From Thermoplasmata archaeon (GTDB lineage: Archaea > Thermoplasmatota > Thermoplasmata > Thermoplasmatales > Thermoplasmataceae), in the NCBI GenBank assembly GCA_021793945.1, contig JAJYRT010000094.1, forward strand, positions 1-7,116: DNA of 7,116 nt, read 5' to 3'. Of this stretch, positions 1 to 6,261 are shown one piece after another. Within the stretch, counting starts at the first letter, position 1; the number at the start of each line of letters is the position of its first letter. A program made the translations under genes and the position numbers. The notes below the pieces were generated by a model that had not been told where the DNA came from, did no database searches, and saw only the letters and a program-made list of their open reading frames with translations.

Positions 1-367
1 CATAATAGGAGTTAAGCACTTCCATATTGGGGTACTTGTCAGCAACCCTTTCTTCAGCAATCCACTGAATACTCTTTTTCCTAGTAAGTTTGCTGTAGGC
101 CATTCTTCTGGGTCTTCTTCCGCCCATAATCTTGGGGCGGTTGCTTCCACCCCTTCTCACTCTGGATCTCACTATAATATACCCATCCTTGCTTTTGTAA
201 CCAAGGGCTCTTGCCCTGTCAACCCTTGTCGGCCTTTCAAGCCTAACTGTTGAGGGGCTGTTTCTCCATTCTGCCATTCTCTGTTTGTGTAATCCATAAA
301 TTTCGGATCTTTTCAGATCTTTCCAGGCATTCCTGACTAAGCTGTATGTAGTAATAGTTTCTGCCAT
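1..367 (-). CDS. rpl15e: 50S ribosomal protein L15e, N-terminal 122 residues (cut by window edge)
   Basis: Large-subunit ribosomal protein of the archaeal/eukaryotic L15e family, an rRNA-binding component of the 50S subunit. The reading frame opens at ATG 367 and stays open to the left edge, giving 122 residues; the family is usually about 190, so roughly the last 70 lie outside. Family signatures seen include [19 protein letters not shown] in the first half, then the basic stretch RSRVRRGG followed by [20 protein letters not shown], and [20 protein letters not shown] at the edge. All align in order with L15e proteins recalled from other archaea. The protein is strongly basic. A partial Shine-Dalgarno match (AGGGT, 376-380) sits 8 nt before the start. 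The gene diverges from rnp2. No frameshift is seen. Identity is considered secure. Confidence 0.95.
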   Translation of the reverse strand, partial: MAETITTYSLVRNAWKDLKRSEIYGLHKQRMAEWRNSPSTVRLERPTRVDRARALGYKSKDGYIIVRSRVRRGGSNRPKIMGGRRPRRMAYSKLTRKKSIQWIAEERVADKYPNMEVLNSYY

Positions 368-410
368 TTTGTTCTACCCTGATGATGTGGTATTTCTTAA
401 GGGTTATAGA

Positions 411-420
411 ATATTTATAT
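411..420 (-). promoter_or_regulatory. TATA box of rpl15e
   Basis: On the minus strand this reads ATATAAATAT, an archaeal TATA box. Its centre is 48 bp before the rpl15e start, which predicts a transcript start near 389 and a leader of about 22 nt containing the AGGGT motif. The spacing is seen; the transcript start is inferred. Confidence 0.55.
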
Positions 421-464
421 TTTGGCACGCATAAGTGGCCTGACAACAATCCTAAAAAACGATA

Positions 465-474
465 GGTAAATATC
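465..474 (+). promoter_or_regulatory. probable TATA box of rnp2, inside a small dyad
   Basis: GGTAAATATC is the only A/T box in the right place for rnp2. It lies within a short dyad in which CGATA at 460-464 pairs with TATCG at 471-475. A start of transcription about 26 bp downstream would fall near 496, at or just inside the proposed coding start, so a leaderless mRNA is likely. This matters for choosing between the non-ATG start codons of rnp2. Confidence 0.4.
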
Positions 475-486
475 GAATGTAATGTT

Positions 487-795
487 TTGGTGAGAGTGAA
501 GGGATCTCCATACCGAAAGCGGTATTTCCTGTTTCATCATCCTGAAATGAGCAACCTCCTTAACACCTTGTCGGGTGACCTCTACAGGTCAATGAAATGC
601 AAGTTGAAATACAGTGAGGGAGAATATTCAATATTTTTGACAGATCAGTTCAGGAAGCAGGAACTTTCGGAATATATGTCTTCATATTATGGGGATGTTG
701 AGATAGTGACAGTCAGCGGCACCATCAGGAAGTGCAAAACCGTTATGTTTGGATCTCACCAAAAAAGGAAAGAGAGCCTAACTGCCGTGAGATGA
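487..795 (+). CDS. rnp2: RNase P protein component 2 (Pop5 homologue)
   Basis: Probable protein subunit of archaeal ribonuclease P, which supports the catalytic RNA in removing 5' leaders from pre-tRNA; in archaea Pop5 pairs with Rpp30. The 102-residue product begins MVRVKGSPYRKRYFLF, with the basic/aromatic opening typical of the Rpp14/Pop5 family, and has the diagnostic VSGTIRKCK near residues 76-84. Length is at the short end of the family (about 100-140). There is no in-frame ATG: candidates are TTG 487, GTG 490 and GTG 496. The longest is given, but the TATA spacing slightly favours 490 or 496. An ATG at 482 is out of frame and stops at once. The 3' end overlaps the convergent rfcL stop by 18 bp. 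Many archaea have rpl15e close to RNase P genes, which supports the call. Confidence 0.82.
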   Translation: MVRVKGSPYRKRYFLFHHPEMSNLLNTLSGDLYRSMKCKLKYSEGEYSIFLTDQFRKQELSEYMSSYYGDVEIVTVSGTIRKCKTVMFGSHQKRKESLTAVR

Positions 796-2085
796 TCCGG
801 CTTTCTTCAACACGTCCTCCTCTTTCTCCGATATCACCAGCTTATCAGCCATGGATGCATACCCCTTCCTATCCTTCCTTGAAATGTATGAAAAGAACCA
901 CATGTAGTCCATTGCTGTCGAAGCGCTTGAGTGTGTCAGCCTCCCCAGTTTTGTGGCTATGGACTTTCGGCTTGCCCTCGTGCCCTTCATCCTGGACATC
1001 GCAGAAATATATGATGGAAACTGGTATTTCACGAAGCTCTGGTTCCTTTTCGCGATTCTTGTCGAGACGCCGGCTGCAATTTCCTCGGAGTATCGCTTGA
1101 AGGCATAGTGCTGCTTCTTCAACACTCTACCAATGAAAACGTCAGAGAGTGAAACCAGGTCGAAGGCATTGGCGAGGTCTTCAAACTCCTTTGCCTCCTC
1201 GGGGAGATTCTTGTCAATCCACATAAGGTAATCTTCGGTGCTGAATTCATCTTCCTTGCTCATCAAAGCATCAAGCACATCGTCATACGTACTTGACTTG
1301 AAAGTTGATATCATAATGTTGAAAGGGCTCTCGGTTTCATCCCTGAAGGAAAAATCAAAATCATGTGTCTTGCCGCCGGATCCGCCGCAAAAGGATTCCA
1401 GGTCGTTTATTATACTCCTGAGGTCCATTGAATCCCTGTCCATAACCTCGTTGATGAGCGACTGAGGCAGGCTGACATTCTCACTGTCGAGGATGTACCT
1501 GACCCTCTTCATGAGCTTCAGCCTGAATTGCTTGTAGTCATTGGTGTTCTTCCTCTTGTAAGGCGAAAAATCTATCACCATGGCGTTGTCTGCTATTTCA
1601 CGGTTCTGGCCTCTTCTCCTGAACTCATAGAAATCGTTCATGGTGATTATGATCGGGTTTCTGGTTTCCCTCACCACCCTGGCAAGTTCAGCGGTACCGC
1701 CTGAATCACCACCGGTTTCTGCAGACCTTGACTCAAACATGTTGTCGGCCTCATCAACCAGTATCAGCTTTCTTGTCGCGTTTTCAGGAGATGCAAAACT
1801 GGTAATGTCAGAATACAGGGAAGCCATGAGTGCAACACGCCTGACGCTGTCCCTGTTCCGCTGATCAGATGCGTTCATCTCCACGACATTCCATCCTGCG
1901 TAGTTGGCGATGGCATATGCGCAGGACGTTTTTCCCATACCGGGTTTTCCGTGCAGTATAAGCGTGGTTTTTGCTGGAGTACCATCTTTCCACGCTTCAA
2001 CCCATTTGCTGAGTAGCGTCAGCGTCTCGTCGCTGACTATGAGGTCTCCCAGTGTTTGTGGCCTATACTTCTCTATCCAGGGCAT
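778..2085 (-). CDS. rfcL: Replication factor C large subunit (clamp loader ATPase)
   Basis: AAA+ ATPase that, with the RFC small subunit, opens and loads the PCNA clamp at primer-template junctions. From the chosen ATG at 2085 the product is 435 residues. Order of motifs: N-terminal PWIEKYRP typical of RFC subunits (2-9), Walker A GKPGMGKT (46-53), RFC box MNASDQRNRDSV (70-81), Walker B ILVDEAD (108-114), a Gly-rich loop GGDSGG typical of RFC-L, sensor 1 IIITMND (145-151) and sensor 2 DLRSIINDLES (221-231). The rest is the helical collar and a basic C-terminal domain. The C-terminus (EEDVLKKAGSSHGS) shows no PCNA-interacting QxxLxxFF motif, which many archaeal RFC-L proteins carry at the end. 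ATG 2118 would add 11 unconserved residues and is the main alternative start; the longer extension to 2193 would run into the flippase gene. Confidence 0.95.
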   Translation of the reverse strand: MPWIEKYRPQTLGDLIVSDETLTLLSKWVEAWKDGTPAKTTLILHGKPGMGKTSCAYAIANYAGWNVVEMNASDQRNRDSVRRVALMASLYSDITSFASPENATRKLILVDEADNMFESRSAETGGDSGGTAELARVVRETRNPIIITMNDFYEFRRRGQNREIADNAMVIDFSPYKRKNTNDYKQFRLKLMKRVRYILDSENVSLPQSLINEVMDRDSMDLRSIINDLESFCGGSGGKTHDFDFSFRDETESPFNIMISTFKSSTYDDVLDALMSKEDEFSTEDYLMWIDKNLPEEAKEFEDLANAFDLVSLSDVFIGRVLKKQHYAFKRYSEEIAAGVSTRIAKRNQSFVKYQFPSYISAMSRMKGTRASRKSIATKLGRLTHSSASTAMDYMWFFSYISRKDRKGYASMADKLVISEKEEDVLKKAGSSHGS

Positions 2086-2134
2086 CCGGTTACTGAAGCT
2101 GTTTAGGCATTTAGTCATTTTTGTCGATGGGCAA

Positions 2135-2144
2135 GATTTATTTC
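2135..2144. promoter_or_regulatory. A/T box in the short divergent rfcL / flippase control region
   Basis: GATTTATTTC (GAAATAAATC on the other strand) is the only clear TATA-like box between the two divergent genes, which lie 70 bp apart (37 bp if rfcL starts at 2118). For rfcL it predicts transcription from about 2112. For the flippase it predicts a start near 2165, which would favour a leaderless TTG at 2168. One box may serve both directions, or a weaker box is missed. Confidence 0.35.
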
Positions 2145-2155
2145 GTGCGTTAACT

Positions 2156-3706
2156 ATGCACCTGCAGTTGCTAAGCCGCAAGTCCTCCATCATAGTATCG
2201 CAGAACGTGATAAGCGCCCTGTTCGGTTATGTAGGGCTTTTCTTCATAACGCGATTTATGGGCGTCGAGGCTTTTGGTTTCCTCGCATTCGGAATGGGAT
2301 TTGCAGGTACAATGTCTCTGGTGACAGACCTTGGGTTCACAACTGCAAACGTAAAGACCCAAGCTGAGGGAAGAGACATTGCAGAGAGCAACGGCACTTT
2401 CCTTGCCATAAAGCTCGCGCTCGGGATCATATTTGTCATTGTAACCCTCAGTGCCCTTTTTGTATGGACAGACATTCTCCACAGGGGGTTCGAGAGTCCA
2501 GTTGAATACTGGGTCGTAATTGCCCTCATACCTTACTATTTCTTCAACAGCCTTATAGGGTTCACGAACTCATTTTATTCTGCAAACATGTCGCCGACGC
2601 GACTGGCAATACCTCCTCTCATTGAGGCAATACTGCGAAACTCCATATTCATATTTCTCGGTCTTGCATTCTATTACAACCTCCCGGGCCATGAGATTAT
2701 AAGCGGGGCAATCGCTCTTGGGCTGACATACAGCGTAACATATACCACTTACTTCCTGGTCTCGCTTTACGTTGGCAGGCCATGGAAGATTGGCAGGCCA
2801 AGCTGGAATACATTCAGGAAATACAGGAAAATAGCATTGCCCCTAGCATTTTCCACCGCACTTGGAACCATCAACGGTAATATCGATAAGGTAATCATAC
2901 AGTTCTTCTGGCAGGCTACAGCTACAGCCGCATTTTACGCTGACCAGAAGATTGTGCTGCTCATATCCAGCCTTTCAAGTGCAGTTTCCGTCTTTTTTCT
3001 CCCGATGCTTTCCAGGATACATGCCCACGGTACGAGGGAGAATTTCTCCTCTTCAGTAAAGGAGTACGAGCGTTTCATTTCGCTTTTCATACTTCCGTTT
3101 GTTGTGCTCTTCATAGTTTATTCCAGCGAAATCGTGAACCTTTTCAGCGCGGCTTTCATATCGTACTCTGTAATTCTTGGAATCCTGGCGGTTAACATAT
3201 ATTTCTCCATAACACTTTCTCCATATTCATCCGCCCTGATAGCCAGGGGAAAATCACCGGTTATCGGAATCCTCTCCCTTCTTTCCGTCACTGCCAACAT
3301 AATTCTGAACTTCATCCTGGTGCCTCCTATGATATTTGGAATCAGAGTTTTCTCGCTTGGCGTTGCTGGTGCAGCAATCAGCACGCTTATGGTGACGCTT
3401 GCCAATTACGTCATACTGCAGACAATGCTATACAGATCGCATGGGGCAGGCTTCAATTTCTATCTCGCTAGGCAGCTTATTCCAGCAGGAGCAGAAGCAG
3501 CTTTCCTTCTGGGCGTTTCGATGTTGATAAACGTCAAGGACATACTCGTCCTGCTCCCGGTATCAGTGGCTTCAATACTTATCTTCGTGGGGATAGCGAT
3601 GATGATCAGGGAAGTCTCTCTTGAGGAGATTAAAATATTCATTAAGGGCATGAACCCGCTCGGTTTCAGAAAGTCGCTTGAGGAGGAAATGTCAGGGAAG
3701 AAGTGA
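2156..3706 (+). CDS. MOP-superfamily polysaccharide/lipid-linked glycan flippase (Wzx/RfbX-like)
   Basis: Integral membrane protein of 516 residues, the usual size for Wzx-type exporters, with about 14 hydrophobic segments (roughly 11-33, 39-60, 81-105, 117-138, 151-173, 182-205, 226-250, 262-285, 305-325, 336-360, 366-392, 399-425, 438-460, 462-484). The N-terminal pattern (basic residues, then a helix, then FMGVEAFGFLAFG and TDLGF) is characteristic of polysaccharide biosynthesis flippases. Such proteins move undecaprenyl- or dolichol-linked glycans across the membrane for surface polysaccharide or N-glycan assembly. The C-terminal tail is amphipathic and charged. ATG 2156 is chosen because the 84 codons upstream in frame lie antisense to rfcL and look unlike a membrane protein; TTG 2168 is an alternative. 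No glycosyltransferase genes lie next to it, so the substrate is unknown. Confidence 0.85.
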   Translation: MHLQLLSRKSSIIVSQNVISALFGYVGLFFITRFMGVEAFGFLAFGMGFAGTMSLVTDLGFTTANVKTQAEGRDIAESNGTFLAIKLALGIIFVIVTLSALFVWTDILHRGFESPVEYWVVIALIPYYFFNSLIGFTNSFYSANMSPTRLAIPPLIEAILRNSIFIFLGLAFYYNLPGHEIISGAIALGLTYSVTYTTYFLVSLYVGRPWKIGRPSWNTFRKYRKIALPLAFSTALGTINGNIDKVIIQFFWQATATAAFYADQKIVLLISSLSSAVSVFFLPMLSRIHAHGTRENFSSSVKEYERFISLFILPFVVLFIVYSSEIVNLFSAAFISYSVILGILAVNIYFSITLSPYSSALIARGKSPVIGILSLLSVTANIILNFILVPPMIFGIRVFSLGVAGAAISTLMVTLANYVILQTMLYRSHGAGFNFYLARQLIPAGAEAAFLLGVSMLINVKDILVLLPVSVASILIFVGIAMMIREVSLEEIKIFIKGMNPLGFRKSLEEEMSGKK

Positions 3707-3888
3707 AATACCGGAACATCCATCCACCTTCCTGCACTCGCTATTGAATCCTCTTGGTTTAAGCCTCAGAATATTTTCCAGGATGTTAATGTATTGACGA
3801 ATCATGCAACATCCACACCAAAGTTCCGATAATTGCATATTCGTGGAATGGGAACAGATCCATCCAAAACTGAACGACGCAACCAGTC

Positions 3889-3902
3889 TGAAATATATTT
3901 CT
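3889..3902. promoter_or_regulatory. Upstream palindromic site, candidate operator
   Basis: TGAAATATATTTCT contains a perfect 12-bp palindrome GAAATATATTTC (3890-3901). It matches the second palindrome at 3913 under the pattern TGAAATnnATTTCA, with one mismatch at the last base. The core AAATATATTT could also act as a TATA box, so its role as a protein-binding site is not certain. Confidence 0.45.
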
Positions 3903-3912
3903 TGTTGTTTCA

Positions 3913-3926
3913 TGAAATGCATTTCA
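3913..3926. promoter_or_regulatory. Perfect 14-bp palindrome, candidate operator
   Basis: TGAAATGCATTTCA is a perfect 14-bp inverted repeat ending 7 bp before the TATA box of the operon, hence next to where TFB would bind. Its centre is 24 bp from the centre of the related upstream palindrome. The position suits a dimeric regulator; which regulator is unknown. Confidence 0.55.
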
Positions 3927-3933
3927 GGCAGAA

Positions 3934-3940
3934 TTTAAGA
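3934..3940 (+). promoter_or_regulatory. TATA box of the SHOCT/cupredoxin operon
   Basis: TTTAAGA is centred 27 bp before ATG 3964, predicting a leaderless transcript that begins at the start codon. No Shine-Dalgarno sequence precedes this ATG, which agrees. Confidence 0.55.
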
Positions 3941-3963
3941 GCTTTTTCAGCATATTTGTAAAC

Positions 3964-4323
3964 ATGGACAAAAAGGTAGAGAACTTCTTCTGGTTATTTG
4001 CCGGAATAGTTTTGGTAATGGCTGCAGCGGGAATAATTCTTTCAGTGTTTTTTAGAGGGGGATATGCAGGCAGCAGCTATGATCAATTTGGCATGATGGG
4101 TGGCTATGGATACAATGGAATCGGTGTTTTCATGCCAATTATTGCGGGAATGTCAGTGATATTTGCAATGATATTCATATTTTTTATATTAGAGATCTTT
4201 CGCGATCCTCACCATTCATCGACAAACAGCAATGAAGCCATAGAAATAGCCAAGCAGAGGCTTGCCAGGGGCGAAGTATCAGAAGAGGAATATGAACAGA
4301 TCATCAGGACCATGGGGAAATAG
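3964..4323 (+). CDS. Two-helix membrane protein with C-terminal SHOCT domain
   Basis: A 119-residue membrane protein of unknown function. Layout: short charged N-terminus (MDKK), helix 1 at about 8-30, a Gly/Tyr/Met-rich loop at 31-52 including FGMMGGYGYNG, helix 2 at about 53-79, a linker with two adjacent histidines (83-84), and a SHOCT domain at 90-118 (EIAKQRLARGEVSEEEYEQI). SHOCT is a short C-terminal module found in many unrelated small proteins and thought to aid oligomerisation. The basic N-terminus suggests both ends are cytoplasmic, placing the Met-rich loop outside, the side where the downstream copper protein sits. It is first in a two-gene operon, with 8 bp to the next ATG. A role in holding or passing copper, or as a partner of the cupredoxin, is an inference from the loop and the neighbour. 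Confidence 0.8.
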   Translation: MDKKVENFFWLFAGIVLVMAAAGIILSVFFRGGYAGSSYDQFGMMGGYGYNGIGVFMPIIAGMSVIFAMIFIFFILEIFRDPHHSSTNSNEAIEIAKQRLARGEVSEEEYEQIIRTMGK

Positions 4324-4326
4324 GTG
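4322..4326 (+). promoter_or_regulatory. Ribosome binding site of the cupredoxin gene
   Basis: AGGTG overlaps the stop codon of the upstream gene and lies 5 nt before ATG 4332. It matches the archaeal GGAGGTGATC consensus. Unlike the leaderless first gene, the second gene seems to be translated through a Shine-Dalgarno site, as expected inside an operon. Confidence 0.6.
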
Positions 4327-4331
4327 CACGA

Positions 4332-4925
4332 ATGAACAGGTATGGATTTCTCGGAATTGCTGTGGTCTTGTTCATCTCGATGCTGCTGATATTTTCGGCC
4401 GTGTATCTATGGGGCGGATTCGCGAGAGGCAGCCATGAGAATTATGGCTTTTTGGACCAGTCAGAACTGTCGACAATCAACATAGCTTCACCTGGTGTTA
4501 ATGTCTCTCAGGAAAGCTCAACGGTTTTTGTCAATGGATCAACTCATCTGACCGTGATGGCTGGCCCGATGAACGCAACCAGCATGTACAGTTTCGAAAT
4601 ACTGGGGGTAATCAACCCTGAAATCCAAATAACTCGGGGATCGGATGTTCAATTCACCGTTGTCAATATTGACAACGACTCATTCCATAACTTCGTGTTA
4701 AGTACAGCAGGACCGCCATATGCAGATTTTCCTGGAATGGAAATGAAGTCAGGCAATTCTGGCGGATACGTCTCCATGATGGGCTATCTCCCTCCTGAAA
4801 ACAACGGATTATATGCATACACAAACATAAGTTACAATTTCTCATCTGCCGGCATATACTGGTATCTGTGCACATATCCTGGTCATGCTCAGGATGGTAT
4901 GTTTGGAAAGATAGTGGTTACATGA
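4332..4925 (+). CDS. Membrane-anchored blue copper protein, rusticyanin/sulfocyanin-like
   Basis: Type-1 copper electron carrier of 197 residues. A single N-terminal helix (about 6-28) without lipobox anchors it; residues 30-197 face the outside. The cupredoxin fold is shown by the four expected ligands: His119 in DSFHNF, Cys180 and His185 in LCTYPGHA, and Met190 in DGMFGK, with the C-x4-H-x4-M spacing of rusticyanin. The stretches HNFVLSTAGPPY and PGHAQDGMFGKIVV closely resemble rusticyanin. In related acidophiles such proteins carry electrons in iron oxidation or to a terminal oxidase; which applies here cannot be told, as no oxidase subunit is in the window. Six N-glycosylation sequons (N57, N68, N81, N115, N165, N169) fit an extracellular domain. 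It shares an operon with the SHOCT protein and converges on the acyl-CoA dehydrogenase, 34 bp away. Confidence 0.9.
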   Translation: MNRYGFLGIAVVLFISMLLIFSAVYLWGGFARGSHENYGFLDQSELSTINIASPGVNVSQESSTVFVNGSTHLTVMAGPMNATSMYSFEILGVINPEIQITRGSDVQFTVVNIDNDSFHNFVLSTAGPPYADFPGMEMKSGNSGGYVSMMGYLPPENNGLYAYTNISYNFSSAGIYWYLCTYPGHAQDGMFGKIVVT

Positions 4926-4959
4926 GTTAATGGATTATGGATCATAGGTAGGAATAGGG

Positions 4960-6147
4960 TTATTTAATGTATTCCTTACCTATGGTTTCCCTGGCAATTA
5001 TCATCTTCATTATTTCCCTTGAACCCTCTGCAAGCTGGAATGATCGTACCCCTCTCAACGCCCACTCTTCAGGGCAGTCCCTGGAGTATCCGTAGGCTCC
5101 CTGCCACTGCAGTGCGTCGCTGATCGCGTCAAATGCCCATGTGGTTGATATGAGTTTTGCAACCGCAATCTGTTTGCTGACCTGGAATCTGGTGAATTTG
5201 CCATATTTCTGCTCCTGATCATAAGTCCATAGTGCCTTGTAACCCATCATAAGTGCCGCTTCCATCTTTGCGACGTCATCGGCAACCTGGAACTGCAGTC
5301 CCTGAAATTTTGCAATCTCACTGCCAAACGCCTTCCTTGATTTCATGTATTCTACTCCGTTATTGATAGAGGAAAGTGCGGCTCCTGCGCTTATCACTGC
5401 TATGAGCCCTCTAGCAAACTCAAAACCCTCATGTATGATTTTGAAACCGCCATTCTCCTTTCCAAGCAGATGTTTTGCGGTAAGGTCTATGCCTGAAAAC
5501 CTGAAGCTCCCCCATGAGGACCCCTCTCGGCCCATTTCCTCTGTATATGATATGTCCAGCCGGTCACTGTATGGCAAATAGAATAGCGAAACCCCTCCAG
5601 TACCCTTGCTTTGGTCTGTCTTCGCCACTGTGACAAAGCCTCCAGATCTCTCCTTTATATCCCTTATAAGAGAAATGAAAGCTTTTTCACCCTCAAGGAC
5701 ATATTTGCTTCCGTTCTTCTTAGCCACCGTTGTCATCGATCCGATATCCGATCCGAAATTCGGTTCAGTTGAGGCAATCCCGACTATTGACTTTCCCTTT
5801 GCAACGGCTGGGAGAATCTCGGATTTGAGTTCCTTGGTTCCGTACTTGTTGATAAGATTCGTCCATGCATTGTCTACGAGGAAAAGAACAGGTATGGACA
5901 TTGTCGGATCTGCCTTCGCGATCTCTTCCGCAACTATGCCTGTAGTCATGGCGTCTGCTCCGAGCCCGCCATATTCCTCAGAAGCTGTCATACCCATGAG
6001 ATTCATCCTTGCAAGACCCTTGAATATTTCATCAGGTATTTTTCTGGTCTTAATCATCTCCCTGATCTTCGGGGCAATCTCACGTTTGGCAAACTCCCTG
6101 ACAGACGACCTGAGGTTTTCCTGATCTTCGCTGAATGCAAAATCCAT
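4960..6147 (-). CDS. Acyl-CoA dehydrogenase family flavoprotein
   Basis: FAD enzyme that oxidises an acyl-CoA to the 2,3-enoyl-CoA, passing electrons usually to electron-transfer flavoprotein. At 395 residues it has the full family length, with N-terminal helical, central beta and C-terminal helical domains. Seen: DFAFSEDQENLRSSVREFA at the N-terminus, the flavin-binding STEPNFGSD (126-134), SSWGSFRFSGI (210-220), RKAFGSEIAKFQGLQFQVAD (271-290), QGAYGYSRD (349-357) and the catalytic base Glu374 in LAEGSREI, the position of the C-terminal glutamate in short- and medium-chain enzymes. The usual RDxR before that motif is LRGVR here, with Gly replacing Asp. Substrate cannot be predicted; fatty-acid or branched-chain amino-acid breakdown are both possible. 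It stands alone, with no ETF, thiolase or CoA ligase beside it. Confidence 0.92.
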   Translation of the reverse strand: MDFAFSEDQENLRSSVREFAKREIAPKIREMIKTRKIPDEIFKGLARMNLMGMTASEEYGGLGADAMTTGIVAEEIAKADPTMSIPVLFLVDNAWTNLINKYGTKELKSEILPAVAKGKSIVGIASTEPNFGSDIGSMTTVAKKNGSKYVLEGEKAFISLIRDIKERSGGFVTVAKTDQSKGTGGVSLFYLPYSDRLDISYTEEMGREGSSWGSFRFSGIDLTAKHLLGKENGGFKIIHEGFEFARGLIAVISAGAALSSINNGVEYMKSRKAFGSEIAKFQGLQFQVADDVAKMEAALMMGYKALWTYDQEQKYGKFTRFQVSKQIAVAKLISTTWAFDAISDALQWQGAYGYSRDCPEEWALRGVRSFQLAEGSREIMKMIIARETIGKEYIK

Positions 6148-6173
6148 AATTATCAGTTGGCTATGCCAAAAGC

Positions 6174-6181
6174 GTATAATT
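6174..6181 (-). promoter_or_regulatory. TATA box of the acyl-CoA dehydrogenase gene
   Basis: On the minus strand AATTATAC is centred about 30 bp before ATG 6147, predicting a leaderless or nearly leaderless mRNA. No Shine-Dalgarno motif is seen before the start. Confidence 0.5.
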
Positions 6182-6230
6182 GATTATTGCACACTTGATT
6201 TCTTTGGAGAAACGACAAATTATAGCGATA

Positions 6231-6240
6231 TTAATTTAAT
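6231..6240 (+). promoter_or_regulatory. TATA box of the DUF2175-like gene
   Basis: TTAATTTAAT is centred 26 bp before ATG 6262, the standard spacing for a leaderless archaeal transcript. It lies in the 114-bp region shared with the divergent acyl-CoA dehydrogenase gene, which has its own box about 58 bp away. Confidence 0.55.
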
Positions 6241-6261
6241 CCCTCAAAACATCATGTTTAC

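Larger units (their letters stand above)
3707..3963. other. Intergenic control region before the SHOCT/cupredoxin operon
   Basis: A 257-bp non-coding stretch. It contains three loosely related C/A-rich motifs (GGAACATCCATCCAC at 3713, GCAACATCCACACCA at 3806, GGAACAGATCCATCCA at 3851), a possible 7-bp stem (GGATGTT 3781-3787 with AACATCC 3808-3814), two palindromes and the operon promoter. No clear T-run terminator follows the flippase stop. A 76-codon minus-strand reading frame here has no recognisable features. Confidence 0.6.

Noticed and set aside
243..449. 68-codon minus-strand frame at the left end
   Set aside because: It overlaps rpl15e in another frame; the L15e frame has clear family matches, this one has none.
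732..1100. 122-codon plus-strand frame
   Set aside because: It overlaps the end of rnp2 in another frame and is antisense to rfcL; Ser/Pro-rich composition is typical of a shadow frame.
1904..2155. 84-codon in-frame extension of the flippase upstream of ATG 2156
   Set aside because: It lies antisense to the start of rfcL, including the conserved KYRP and Walker A region, and adds nothing that resembles a flippase N-terminus.
2086..2193. N-terminal extension of rfcL up to codon 2193
   Set aside because: RFC subunits start right at the PWIEKYRP block; the extension shows no conserved sequence and would overlap the flippase start and both promoters.
3692..3922. 76-codon minus-strand open frame between flippase and SHOCT gene
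   Set aside because: It overlaps the flippase end, starts inside the 14-bp palindrome, and its Cys-containing product matches no family I know. It remains possible but unsupported.
5606..6124. 172-codon plus-strand open frame
   Set aside because: It is wholly antisense to the well-supported acyl-CoA dehydrogenase gene and has no recognisable motif or promoter.
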